From Acridotheres tristis (taxonomy: Eukaryota; Chordata; Aves; Passeriformes; Sturnidae), in NCBI GenBank assembly GCA_037013685.1, contig CM072887.1:52379154-52443153 (forward strand): a stretch of 64,000 bases of DNA. Reading direction: 5' to 3'. The position numbers were made by a program, and so were the translations under genes. Positions 1 through 13,000 of the stretch are shown here, piece after piece. Every line of letters starts with the position of its first letter. Within the stretch, counting starts at the first letter, position 1. Below the pieces are notes generated by a model. The model did no database searches. It had not been told where the DNA came from and saw nothing but the letters and a program-made list of their open reading frames with translations.

Positions 1-375
1 CACCAGCCTCAACCTACTGGCAATGTTTTTCCTGACAATTGCCCCCCAGGATACCATTTGCCTTCTTGGCCACAGGGGCACTGCTGGCCCAAGGACAGCT
101 TCGTGTCTACCAGCTCCTTCTCTGCAGAGCTGCTTCCCAGCAGGTCAGCCCCAGCCTGTGCTGGTGCCTGAGGTTATCCTTCCCAAGGGGCAGGACCCTG
201 CATTGGCCTTTGCTGAATTTCAAAAGGTTCCACTTCCAGCCTGTTGAGACACTTCTGAATGGCCACAAAGCACCCTGGAGTACTGGCCACCCCTCCCAGT
301 GAGGAGGTGCTCTGTCCCTTCATCCAACTCCTTGATGAACAAATTAAACAACACTGGACACTAGTCAGAACCTGT
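1..375 (-). mobile_element. CR1 LINE remnant, minus orientation, cut by the window edge
   Basis: Reads like the reverse complement of the avian CR1 reverse-transcriptase end: ccttcttggccacaggggca, a Cys/Leu-rich stretch around cagctccttctctgcagag, then ccctgcattggcctttgctga, and tccttgatgaacaaattaaa. These phrases are diagnostic of CR1 ORF2 in antisense. It is decayed, without an intact frame, and continues to the left of the window. Confidence 0.8.
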
Positions 376-3300
376 GTAGGCAATATATCTGCGTGCAAAC
401 AGTACAAGGGGAATTTTATCCCAAAGTGCCTCTCCTTTACTAGAATCTCAGTTTTTGATCTCCACATAAAATCATCCTCCTCCTTTGGCCTCTCATTTTG
501 GGCATTTTACTTGGAAGTGCAGATTATCCAAGAATATGGATTACTTGAAGATTTTTTTTTCTCCAAGGAACAGAATTTTTAAAATAGCAGTTACCATGTG
601 GAAGAAAATATGAGTGATTCACTCAATCTCTCTATCAGTGTCCTCAGAAGCTGAGGAATCCAATACTCAGCTCTCTTGATCAGGTTGTAATTTCAGATAC
701 TGCTGGGCAGCTATCTGAATCTCTTTGCATGTTTACGTGGCCTATCCCCACATGCTGACAGGTTCACACCTGTAAATCTGATTAGCAGACAATGTTTGAC
801 TTGATTAGTCAAGTGCAAAGCTCAATGCAGATAGACATTTGAAATTCAAGATTTCCTGGAGCTGTGTTAATAGGTTTGAGACCTGAGCAGTGTGTAAATG
901 AAGCAACAGAAGCCACACGTTCTTACAGACAGTGTTTCATTTCTTCACTCTCAGGGGGTACTGAATCAGGAACTGTTTGGAACTGATGTGTCCCTCCGTT
1001 ACTAAATGCCTCAGGACAGACAATGGTTGCCATCAGAGCTTTTCTGGAGCTTCGTCAAATGGAAAATATCAGGTTTGTGTAATATTAACCAGCAAATTCC
1101 AGTTTCCTACTGCTTACTGTCTGTACATTTGATGATCTCTAAAAGTCTACAGGCTGCTTTCAAATTATTCCTTCACATGAGAAAAAAGGACTATATTCTC
1201 CCTCCAGCCTTTCACAAGAGCTATCTATTTGCAGTCTCTGAGCTCAATCTCTTGTTTACTTATTGCTCCCATTCCTGTGAATCCAATTTCTCCTCAAATT
1301 TTTGTCAATGCAAAACCCTCTTTTTCTTCTGAGACTGTCCCAGTGAAGCATTTGTGATACCACACAGCATGGGTGCTCTGTGAAATCAGTTTCAGAGTGA
1401 CATGCTTAGAAAGGCCCTTATGTTTCCAAATATCTCTTTGCATATGATTGAAGTTTGTGAACCAGAATGATGTTCATTCTGTCCCCATAAGGAGATCAGA
1501 GGAGAAACACATATACTTATAAGTCCAGTCCAGTCCTAGTTAGAGTGGGGAAAAAGTAATGGAATTGTTGTCATCTACTATTTATACCTCTCCACTATGA
1601 GCATAGTGTTTTACTATCCAGTAACAAGAGATGGATCCTTGCTCCTTGATCCTGTACATCCTGGAATATAAGTTACACTGCATTGGAGTTAATTGCAGTA
1701 TTGCAAACCCTTGATGCTGACACAGTTTGTAAGCAGCAAAGTAAGATTTATTTTCATGTGGTGCACCCAATAATACATTGCAATAAGTAGTAAGGAATAA
1801 GCTCTACTCTCTGGTACCACACCTTAATGTCTCTATTCAGACTCCCAGAACAGAGTCTTAAATTAGGTCAAAACACTGTACAAGAATACAGAACATTATG
1901 ACAGGGCAAAGTAATGGTGGAAGGAAAAAAACCAATAAATATAAAAAAAGGCTGAAAATTGCTTTGAGGTGAGTAGTTATCCCCGAAGAAAGACTATTTG
2001 CATTGATTTAATTTCTGACATGCTTTGTTTTTAAGACTTATAATGACCTGTACTATTAATGTTTGTTCTGAAGCACTGAAAGAACAAAGTCATGAGTAAG
2101 CAAGAATGGAAATGAAAAATTTTAAGTCTCCATGCCATCTGTGAAGGGCAGGAATCACCTACAGACACTAAAACATGAGCTGGATAAACAAAGTGGGCAG
2201 GAGGCTGGAGGAGAACATAGATCAGAGAGCAGCGACTTAGGTGAGAATGGGCAATTTGCTGGAAAATGATAGATACAGTGCTTTAGTAACCATTGACCTT
2301 GCACTAAACAGCACAGGAAAAAGTCAGTGCTCCAGAGATTTAACATAGGACAAACTCAAGAGGACCAACATTAAACTGATTTTTCTCTCATGTACACGTT
2401 ATTTCCCTATCCATTTCTCCCTAGCCATGTTAGCTATGCCCTTTCTCCAGTATCATTCCCCCAGACAGCAGCTCTCTCTCCACCAAAACTCAGAGGCCTC
2501 TGAAAACAGCTGGGTAACATTTATATACAAACCCACATTTTCTTTGATATGAGAAAACTACTTTCTGAGGAAAATCTATGACTTTTCAGAAGACATTTAA
2601 AAAGGAATAAAACCTAACCTAAACTTACAACACTGTATTTAAACTGGGAAAGCCCATGGAATAGCTGGTTTTCATTTGGTGCTTATGTGAATGTACAAAT
2701 GACTACCAGAAGATTTTCCCTGTACCATTTGCTTTATTGCAAAGCAGCCATTGGGAAACTTCATGATGATTTCAGTGAATTTTCATTAAGACCAATGTTG
2801 GTCATGCTATCATTTGGCACAGCACAAGGCAATTTGAGAATCTGTTTATTTTCAGAGCAAAGTGTTCCTTGCTCACGGACTCATTCAAAATGAAGCCCAT
2901 ATTTTTACAAAAAGTGAGTCTCAGGGACTGACTGCCCTCTGTCATTCGCTTTCACATGTTCTGCTTCCTTTCTTACACTTTGCAAGACGTGTGTGAAGGC
3001 ACTGTGGTTTATAAGGGTGGTATTTTTGGTGCCTGCAGCCACAGAACAGGAAAACAAGTGGTGCACCTATTCTGGAGAGCACAAGCTTGCACAGCACCAC
3101 AATCTCTGTCCTCGCCTCTTACCCCAGACATTGGGTAAGTCTGCTTGGTGGATCAAAGGATCAACATTCCAAGGAAGCTTGAGTGCTGTGTGGTGCTCCA
3201 TCAATGCATGTGATATGGTGGCATAGTCTAAGTCACGTTTTCTAGGAAGTGGAATGTCCTATCTTAGACCAAATTACTGGTGCACCCTCACTGCTGCCTC

Positions 3301-3479
3301 CACTTCCCACCTTGACTGACCCAGCGCCCCTTTCATTATTCATCTTTCTCCTTCTACAGGTGATGCAGAAACTTCTCTCACCAGGGCCCCTCCCTATTCT
3401 GCTACCTGGACCCCTTTGTCCCTGTCTGAAAAATCCTGCCTACCCTCCTGATGACACGTGGCTGTGGGTTGCACAGTGT

Positions 3480-3502
3480 ACACACACACACACACACACA
3501 CA
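3480..3502. repeat. (CA)n microsatellite
   Basis: An uninterrupted run of about 11 CA units, preceded by TGTA. Ordinary dinucleotide repeat, likely length-polymorphic. Confidence 0.95.
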
Positions 3503-6500
3503 GAACCTGTGGGAAGGCATGAGGCAACCTGCTCTTACACCCAGCTCTCAGTAGGGCTGTAGCCCTGTGGCAATCACTAGCAAATGCCTAAAGGAATTGT
3601 TAAGGCAGTATTTAACTCAGAGGTGTCTTCACATTGAGTGCACTCACTGGAAATAAAGAGGAGGGAGCAAATCACAACCACTTTGCAAAAGGGCTGCACA
3701 GTTTCCAATTCTGAGAATTTCTGCTTCGGGAAGCAGGCACTGTGAACGGTATTTAAATGTTACTGGAAAGGGGAGGGGAAGGCTGGTGGGGATGAATTTC
3801 TCTCTCATGACACACCACGGTCACCAAGGCTGGCAGTGTGTGGTCAGCTGCCTGCTCTGGAAGTGTCACTGCTGGTCTGCTGCTGCTGCACTTTGTACGC
3901 AAGCTTGGGTCATCGGATTCAGGCAAAATCAGCCAAGGTGGTGCAACCCATTAAAACACGCAGTGGGAATTTCCCTGGCTCATTTTGTTCCAAGAGCTCA
4001 CACAAAACCGGTGCCCAGCAGAGCTGCAGGAAAGGGGCAGCAACAAGCAATTGGGAGGCAGTGAAGGCTGGAGTCAGAGCTGTATGAAACACGAACATCT
4101 GTGGCTCGGTCATTTACCAGTACAGTTGGTGTTTGTCAGTGTGGTCAATGAGGTCATTTGTCAAAACAAAACTCTGCTGAGTTCCCAGATGCCTCATTCT
4201 TTCATGTGAACTTCCCTAACATAAGTGCAGGAATAAAAAGGATGTACTTGTCATTACAAGAATAAATTCATTAAAGGTTAGAGCAAAATCCAAAACAATT
4301 ATAAAGAAGCATTTACCTCTCCACAGACAACATCTCTCTGTTATTTTTGCCAGCAATTTGGAAAACTAATTAAAATAATGTATTATTGTACTCACTGTTT
4401 TAAACTAATCAGTAATCCTAACATGCTATGCATTTGCTATTTCCTATAAACACTATTTTTAAAAGCCTTCCTAAATTGACACTTTAAAATAAAAATTACT
4501 TTCTTTCTCTTCTTAATTATTTCTAATCCAATAAATAATTAAGCTCATCTTGCTTAATATTCGCATGAGTGTGAGAAAGCACAGGTCATTCAGCACGGGT
4601 AGCTGAGGAGATCCTAGATCCCTGTGAAGAGAAGATTTTCATAAAGCTTTTTAGATACCAAATGCATGATGTTTTAAAGCCATTGACCTTCCAAAGGGTT
4701 GAACACCTTTCATGTGTCTCCAGGTGAGCTTTCCAAAGCAGGAGCCCACTAACCTAACAGGCAGGCTTGAATGCCTTGCCTCAGGGTGTTTTTCACAAAC
4801 AATACAGACACATACACTCTGCTCATAGCGTCTGTCTCTTCCACTTGCCTGAGAACTAAAAACCAAATAAGTAAAAGAGATCCTCAGCTGAGATATAAAA
4901 TATGAATAGTTCTTCTGTGAACTGAACTTTGAAGCTTAAATAACAGAGTAGAAAAAGTCTGGGAAACTGAAAGATGTACACTTCTAATTTAGTGCTACCC
5001 CAAAAACTCAGTTAAAAGATTTAAACATCTTTCTTTACTGTAACTAGAATCTTCAATGGACTAAAAGTGCCTCTGGGGAATCAGCAAAGCATTCTGCAAG
5101 ATCTGAAGAAGATTTGGGAGGAGGAGACCATGAAGGGAATTGTCTGCACTTCAAAGAGTTTCTCTCAATATCACTACTTCAGATGAAGATTTACAAAATG
5201 TTTATTATTTATACATTTAGTCATTTAAACAAATGTAATGTATTACTCAGATGAGAACAAAAAGAGTTTGAAAACTTAATTTTATGCTGTTAAAAAAAAA
5301 TAAAGCCTATTGGACTGAAGTTCCCTTTGACATTCCTTTCTCTATCTAAGGAGACTTTTTTCAAACCAAAGACAAAAATAATGTCAAGTTCTCACCTCTC
5401 TGTTGAGTTTCAAAGGATTTCCCCCCCTTCATTTTAGTATTATTTTGTATGGTAAATATTCTATCAAATGAAAGCTCTGTTTGCTTGAATTTCAATGAAA
5501 AATAAGACAGAATTAAGAAGCCAGCAGGAAGCATTCCACACTGAGTTCTGCTTTCTACACTTTTGATGCAACTTCTCTAAAGAGTCTGCAGAAAGGGTAG
5601 AAACAACCATCCAAAAAATGTAGAAAACCCCATGCTGAGATAACTTTGCTGTTTCATTATGTTGCATCCTTTAAAGTGAGCTTCAGAAAATAGGAAAGTA
5701 CTTTCTAAAGCTGAGGTATTTAGAGGCATTGGCGTGGCCATGGTTGTTACCTATGGGCAGGAGGTTGGCACAAAAATGCTAACCAATTTTTTGTTTTTTA
5801 TTAAGTTTCTGTGAGATACAAAAGTCCTTTAAGGATATTTTGAGCTCTAAAGATATGCTGAAGTTCAGCTTAATGTTACATGACTTTAGCATGTACTTGC
5901 ACAGTCCTAAGGTGGGTATAAAATCAGCAACAACCTATGACAATGTAACTTCTATAATCTTCATAATTTCCAGGCCCCATTCTGTACCTCCAGATCATTT
6001 ATATTTCCTTAGTATCACACATTTTCTGAGGAAGAAGTTTAATTCAGACTAGTTAGGCTAACCTTTCAAAAAAAACTGATGAAGCCAGGTGAAAGAGATT
6101 TTTTTAGAAATTTTTTTTAGGAAAGTGTTAGCAAGCATCTCTCCCATGTCCTCATGGCCTTTGTGGGACAAGTCTTTTGAGGAGATAAGCAGTGCAGAAA
6201 AAGCATGTACACAATTGCTCTTACTCCATCTGTTTTCCATGCTCTGCCGTGCTGCCAGAGGTTCTGACTGACACCTCCAGATCCTTCAGGAGCGTTTCTT
6301 TCTGCTAATGGACACCTGCCTGCATTCAGCCTCACAGCTGTGCTGGACCCTGTCCTACCTTACAGCCTTGGGGCAGCACTAGAGAAAGCCAGCTCTCCCA
6401 GCAGCTTCCAGGCCAGCGTGGGCAGCAGGGAAACAGAGATTTCTGTGCGACTTCTGGCTGTCAAGGTGAGTTCCTCCAGACTACCTAAAATGCACCAGCG

Positions 6501-8181
6501 AATCAGAAGCATTGTGATGGCGTGTTATGTATTTTAGCATAACTTCAGTTGAATCGGAGGCCATGGATTGATTTCAAGGCTGTATGAATCTTGCCAGCTC
6601 GACTAAAATACATAGTAGGCCAGAATCGAGTTAATGTGCCAGTAAGACAAAGAGCTTTTGCCAGCAGGGAAATAAAAAGCTCTGAATTCCCTAAGGCTGT
6701 ACCTAGGTGAAGCAAAGGTATGGCTGGCTACCTAGTGTTATGCTACTGTGACTTGTACCGTTTACACAGCTCATGAGAAACTCCTAGAAAAATGTGGATG
6801 CCTTGGCAATAGTGTGCTTAGTTCTACTGAGAGCATTGTAAGGATTGTTTGCCTTTTCTTTGCTTCAAGTAACATTTATCATTGTTTAGAGAGTATCAAT
6901 TGCAGGGAGATTTGGCAAGCTTCTCCAGTATGCTGTCCTTCATCCCCTTCTGTTATTCCTATCCCTGCTGACAGCTAGTCAACACACTTCTTTATTTGGA
7001 TTAAAATTTGTGTTTTCTCGATTGGGGAGTGAATTTCCACTTCAATTGAGAAGTTTCAAAAAAACCCCAAACAACAAACAACTGCTTTCAAATGTATTTT
7101 TATTATGGGAAACATTCAAACCACTTGAACTTACTGAATTTACTGGTTGATTTGGAAGGAAACATCTAAGCAGAATCGCAGTGAGAGTTATGAAGACAGA
7201 TCCAAACTAGTTCATGATCTCTTTCATAAGTTGTTGAGAAAGAAATCTGGATGGAAAGTCTGAATGATCTAAGTCTTATAGAGACTTCTGTTACATGAGG
7301 CAGTTTTAATCTATTTACTGAGAATATGTCTATTATTTCTAATATTTCTGTTATACGTTCCTACGATTATGTTGTTTTCTTCCTAATAAAAAAATAAAAC
7401 TCAAGATGTGCTTGATATCTTAGTCTGCAGCCACCAGATGCCTCAAATCACAGAAATCTCAAAATATTGCAACACTTTGCTTGTTGCTATATAGTTAATG
7501 GAAGAATGGATTATTGTTTATTTGATTATTTTCAAAACAGCAAAAAACCTTGCAAAAAGATTCTTCAAAAAATGTGAAGATATAATAATACCATGTGTTT
7601 TTAACTTTCACTTATTCACAGCTGATAATGCTGATACCAACACTAGTAAGCACCACTGCCTGCAAACTAATTAGAAAATGAAAATTTCTGCTTAACTGAT
7701 TGTTCTGCTTGCATTTTTCATAATTGACTATAACAAAATCATTGTTTGATCTTGAGTATTGCATAATAAATGGTACCAGCTACTTTTTCTTTATCAGCCA
7801 ATGAATTTTGGAACAAAAGATATTTTTTTCAAATTCTTTTTCTGTTAAAATGAAGAGGTATGTCTTTAATGTATTACCATGCCACTGAAGGGTCTTAAAA
7901 TACTTCATATTACTAGATGCTTGTAAACATGAGGCAAGGATTGCAATTTTTTAATAGCTTAACAATGATAAAGTGGTTCTTTCAGTGAATGACTACTACT
8001 CATATTTCTTTCAATATGAGCTGAAAGCCTTTTTTTTTAAAATTAGAACAAGCTGATCTGTATGTGCTTAAGTTTGATATAGTATGCTAATTGCTGGGTT
8101 CCCAAAAACTGATGACAAAAGCTGTACTCAGAGCTCTCATACAAACACATCCTTGTGAAATTGAAAAAAAAATTATGTGTT

Positions 8182-8214
<33 letters not shown>
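8182..8214. repeat. (TA)n-(TG)n compound microsatellite
   Basis: Six TA units run directly into about ten TG units, then a T run. It lies about 30 bp before a CR1 insertion. Alternating purine-pyrimidine tracts of this kind can adopt Z-DNA; no function is implied. Confidence 0.95.
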
Positions 8215-8246
8215 TTTTATATCCACTTCCCCAGTCTACAAGAAAC

Positions 8247-8543
8247 ATGGACAGAGGCTTTTTACAAGGGCATATAGGGACAGAACAGGGGGAATGGCTT
8301 CATACAGAAAAAGGGCAGGTTTAGATTAGATATTAGGGAGAAATTCTTTTCTGAGAAGGTGGTGAGGCACTGGAACAGGTTACCCAGAGAAGTTGTAGAT
8401 GCCCCATTTGTGGAAATGTTCCAGGCCAGGTTGGATGGGGCTTTGAAGAACGTGGAAGGTGGAAGGTGTCCCTGTCCCTGGCAGGGCATGTGGAACTAGA
8501 TGACCTTTAAGATCCAAACCAGACAATATTGTGATTCTGTGAC
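8247..8543 (+). mobile_element. CR1 LINE 3' end, plus orientation
   Basis: Typical avian CR1 tail: ggtggtgaggcactggaaca, then acccagagaagttgtagatg, ccaggccaggttggatgggg, and ending gatgacctttaagatcc followed by the terminal gattctgtga. It is 5'-truncated, as most CR1 copies are, and moderately diverged. No target-site duplication is expected for this family. Confidence 0.92.
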
Positions 8544-9310
8544 TTTGGGTGCATCAAAAAAAAATTACTTCTGTTCTATTCTCAGAGCTGGGAAAAAAAT
8601 CCATGAAGATGACTTTTTAGGAACTCACAGTGTTCAGCCAGTGACACCGATTCCAGCCGGTGGACAAGGGCTGCTCAGCAGTGGCGTGTGAGGGGACACA
8701 GTGGCACTGGGTGGCAGAGTGGCTGCCACCTCGGGGGGCTCGGGGCGGCCGCAGGGGAGGAGGCTGCTCCTGCTCCCCTGTGCCAATGGACTGGGATGGA
8801 TCGCGGCAACCTGCTAAGCACTGGCTCTGCTAAGGCTTGGAAGTAAAGTCAGCTTAAACAGTACGTGTAAAGAGTTTTATGAATTGATCTCAAATGACAA
8901 AAAATTATTGAAAAAGCATTAAACCCAAGCGCCATTTTAAACAATAAATTAAAGCTCGTGATTATTGAATGATGTGTTTGCAGCTGGAAGGGCAGGCCGG
9001 GGGGAAACCACTGTTTCCCTGTGCTGCTGGAAGCAGGGGAAGCGTTCTGGAAGCGGGATGCTGTCCTGGCTGCAGAGCGGCTGCCTTGGGAGGGGCAGCT
9101 CGGCCGCCACAGGCGCTGCCACGCGAGCCCGCAAGGCCGCAAGGCCGCTGCACGGGCCGGGGGCGGCCCTCAGGGAAGAGGTGGGGACGGGGCTGCTTGG
9201 GCTGGCTCCTGCCCAGCTGCAGGAATGTGCGGGAGGGAAAGCAGCGGGACACGAGAGGCCGGTATGGCACAGGAGGGGTGGAAAGTGGTCAGCAAGTCGA
9301 GAGAGATGAC
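8544..9310. other. GC-rich block between two CR1 copies
   Basis: Two GC-rich stretches (about 8640-8820 and 8985-9290) flank an AT-rich stretch (8830-8965). The first contains gcggccgc; the second has many CpG dinucleotides and a small tandem gcaaggccgcaaggccgc. They stand out sharply from the AT-rich surroundings. Open frames cross the region in several frames but show no protein homology I recognise. Possible explanations are a small CpG island, a GC-rich fragment of another repeat, or a conversion-driven GC patch; the sequence does not decide. Confidence 0.5.
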
Positions 9311-9314
9311 TGTC

Positions 9315-9506
9315 CCTCTCCTCTCCTCTCCTCTCCTCTCCTCTCCTCTCCTCTCCTCTCCTCTCCTCTCCTCTCCTCTCCTCTCCTCTCCTCTCCTCTC
9401 CTCTCCTCTCCTCTCCTCCTCTCCTCTCCTCTCCTCTCCTCTCCTCTCCTCTCCTCTCCTCTCCTCTCCTCTCCTCTCCTCTCCTCTCCTCTCCTCTCCT
9501 CTCCTC
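9315..9506. repeat. (CTCTC)n pentanucleotide array, about 190 bp
   Basis: A near-perfect array of about 38 pentamer units, pure pyrimidine on the plus strand, with one phase break near 9416 where a unit is shortened. All frames on both strands stay open through it, which gives false open reading frames (Leu-Ser-Ser-Pro and Arg-Gly-Glu-Glu repeats). It ends just before a CR1 element. Homopurine-homopyrimidine tracts of this length can form triplex DNA. Confidence 0.97.
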
Positions 9507-9530
9507 GCCTGCGTCTGGCTCTGTGGTTCC

Positions 9531-10022
9531 CAGCACAGTAAAGGCACGGATCTGCTGGAGCGAGTTCAGAGGAGGGACACCAAGATGATCAGAGGGCTGG
9601 AGCATCTCTCTTGTGCACAGAGTTGGCACTGTTTACCCTGGAGAAGAAAAAGCTCTAGAGAGACCTTATAGAAGCCTTTCAGAATCTTAAGGGTACTGGA
9701 GATGCAAGAGAGCTGGAGGGTGCTTAGTGATAGGATGGGGATATTTATGAGGGTTTTAGTGATAGGATGGGGGATAATGGCTTTAAGCTGAAAGAGAGCA
9801 GGTTGAGATTGGATATAAGGAAGAAGTTCTTTACTGTGAGGGTGGTGAGGCACTGGAACAGGTTGCCCAGAGAAGCTGTGGGTGCCCCATGACTGAAAAA
9901 GTTCCAGGCCAGGCTGGATGAGGCTTTGAGCAACCTGGTTTAGTAGGAGGTATCCCTGACCATGGCGGCAGGTTGGAACTAGATGATCTTTAAGGTTCCT
10001 TCCAACCCAAACCACTCTGAGA
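9531..10022 (+). mobile_element. CR1 LINE 3' end, plus orientation, with internal duplication
   Basis: Reads from cagcacagtaaaggcacgga and ggagcgagttcagaggaggg through ggtggtgaggcactggaaca, ggttgcccagagaagctgtg, to gatgatctttaaggttcctt and ccaacccaaaccactctga: a clear CR1 3' end. A segment around ttagtgataggatggg is present twice, about 33 bp apart (near 9725 and 9757). Same orientation as the copy at 8247. Confidence 0.95.
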
Positions 10023-13000
10023 GCAGGGCCAAAAGGATCTCAGTCCCCCAGAGAATGAGTTCCAGTGTATCAGAGTGAGAGGAGTTCTGAGGTTTTTTCC
10101 TCCATGTATCATAATTTCCAATCGAACTGGCTATGAAATATTTAAAAACTGAAACAAAAATTGTTGGAACAATGCTCTCGCCCACAACCACTTTCTGTTC
10201 CAAGGCAAATGAGCACTGCTGTTGGAAATGTCAAATTCATACAAATGAGAGCTTTATTTGCTTCCTTTCATGCCTGTTAAGTGATGGCACTGCTGCCCAA
10301 AACTGTATCCATGGCCTTTGGGTGCTGCAACACCTTTGTGATGGATTGGTCACTTGTTGGCTGTCCCCCTATACAAGACAGAAGGGAAATGAGAAGCCTT
10401 TTTTGTGTTCTTGTAGTAGAATGTATTATTTCATAAATAGAAGCTCCAGACATTAAAAACTAAGCAAAAACTGCAGATTAGACTGCCTATTAGAGGAACT
10501 CAAGAGCATTTTAAATGTCCTTGGAAAATGATGTATCAGTATATTTTGTAGTCCCCTTTCAGCATGAGTTTATCACTCCAGCACTACATCCTCTGCCTGC
10601 ACTGGATCAAGAAAATGTGCTGCTTTTTGTGAGATCAGGCTGAAGGTCCAGTGCATGCTAGTTCTCCCTGACACTATGTTTTGAGATGCTCTGGAAGGTA
10701 AATCAAATCTGCCTCCTGGAGAGTTTGGAGCCAGCAACAAATCCCTGTCCATAGTATAACAGGTGAATATCTCTGTGAGGGTATGGTCATAGAAGCTGTC
10801 AAAATGCTCTGGGTGGAAAACTGAACAAATCAAACACCTGAATGCATTAAGCTCTTAACCCAGCCTGGGCTAGGTTAGAAACAGTACCCTAGAGCTGTTG
10901 TGTTTGCAAGGAGCTAGTAACTTCTAGGAGGTGCAGGTGGGGACTGGTAACCTCCTGGCCACAGCCAGAGAACGTACACAGCTCCAGCTGAAGATGAAAC
11001 AAGCTAATGAAATGAGAAGGCTCTTGCTTAAAAGAAGCTATTTAATGGATATGATCTGTACATACTGCTTTATTTTCTTCCTTATACTATACTAGTCATG
11101 CTTTCCTAGACAAGATACACATGTTGTGGAATGTTGGCATGTTCTAGGCTCATAAAAATGCATGAGCCACTTGAGGTACTGAATGTGCTGATGTTATGGA
11201 GGCCATATATTATTTTCACAGGGTACATTGGTCATACATCTAAGTGCTTTTGAATGGACAGCCTTATTGGTATTTAAAGCAAACTCTCTTTACTCCAAAG
11301 ACCCTATGTACTAGAAAAGCTGAGGAAGTTATAGTAGCTGACTGGAAAGGTTGGTTATTTATGTTTACTGTAAGTAACACAGTCATCTTTTGAAGGTGTA
11401 GGATGTCAAATGTGTAACTCGAGACTCTTTTCTTTACCTGTCTTTGGCAGATCTCGACCACCTCTGCACTATTAAGGCTGGGAGCCATTGTAGTCACTTT
11501 TCCCTGCAGGATAAGAACCTTTGGGAGATGCTACTGTCTCAAGAACTGGTGACTTAATTCAGCACAATGAAGAAATCCCTCTGTATACTAAAAGGTATCA
11601 ATAACAGACAAACCCTAGGCTATTCACTTAAAAAATCAGACTCTCTAATTGGTACTAATGCCTAGGGGAAAGGAAGGAAGCAACATGAGAGGTTTAGGGA
11701 GTAAGTATTAGGAAAAAAAAGGAAGAAAAGAGAAGAACAACTTCTCCTGCATTGTGAGACATGCCAGTGAAACATGCATGACTATACAAAATGGGTGGAA
11801 ATACACTTTTATTTCTTAGGTGGACTCAGGATACTGATAACAAATAACTTGTTGTTGCAAGTCTGTCTTCCCTAATTGCATATAAAATGCATAGTCATAA
11901 TTCTGCAGATGAAGCTTTATGCTTAAATCGCAGTATTTCTGTTTTCGTGTTTCACTACATACAGAGCTTCATCTTTCGTATTAAAAAACAAAAAAAAAGA
12001 ATCTTCTTGAAGGAGTCCACTTCACTGGCGGTGATATATTCAGTGGAACATTGTTTCTTTCCAAATTCACTTAGAGGGAAAGATGTTTAATAATTGATTT
12101 TGCAATTTTTCTTATAATTTGATGGTAAAACATGATTTAGTTGTTTTTCTTCTCAGTTGCAGATACATATGTAAAACTGATAAGCAAATTACTACATGTA
12201 AAGTAGAATTGCATTACGGAGTACTATAAGCTTTATCTAGCATATATTTTTCATTTTAGGTAAACGTATCCTTCTCCTGGCATGATAATACATCAACTTG
12301 CCTTTTAAAAATGCTCTATAGTGGAGCAAAAGAATGTTTGTCCTTCAGGAGTCTCTTTGCAGACCTGAATAAACACTGTAGAGATGCCCAAGTCACTAGG
12401 GATTTGCTCTGCTAGCTAGGCAATTCTGCTGCATCACCCTTTCAATGTAAATAACTATGTTTAATTAATGGAAATGCAATATATACAAAGTAATGACAGA
12501 ACAAGTAAATTAACAAGTGCAGGGGAAGATGTAGCTCTGTTGAGGGCATCAGATGAAGATCTTGCTACTTCATTAGTTTATGCCAGTTAAAACAAATGTG
12601 AAGTATAAACCTACCCCTTTTTATACTGTACAACAGCATTGCAATGAAATGCATTTTAGCTTGCATTAGAATCAGTAATTAAAAATACAAAATGAGTAGT
12701 TTAGGCACGTGACAGGCTGTATTTGGTATGCAGTCCAGAACAGCTGTCTCCTGTATCCACAGCTACTGACACTCACGGAAAGGATGGCCAGACTTTGCAA
12801 ACCCATTTCTGACAGTGCACATTAAACAACTGAGGGTGGATTTAACAATGCAGACAATATTAATCCTTCCCCATTCCTGTTGTCTTGAGGATTTGAAAGG
12901 TAAATGCAATTAAGAAAAACTTGAATTTACCAGCTTCTACACCTGGAGGCTCATACTTTCCTTCCCTTGCTCCCACTAAAAATATTTTTTTTACTTCCAT

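Larger units (their letters stand above)
376..8246. other. Intergenic DNA downstream of ARID1B, left part
   Basis: AT-rich sequence with no recognisable exon, RNA gene or long conserved frame on either strand. It holds a (CA)n tract near 3480, many short A and T runs, a slightly GC-richer patch near 6240-6480 without a gene signature, and a TA/TG tract near 8182. The short open frames present look like chance: they lack homology wording and splice context. Confidence 0.6.

Noticed and set aside
8949..9671. Long open frames through 9.0-9.7 kb on both strands, with repeated LLSSP or RRGEE
   Set aside because: They exist only because a pentamer array without stop triplets stays open in all frames; the flanking parts have no homology.
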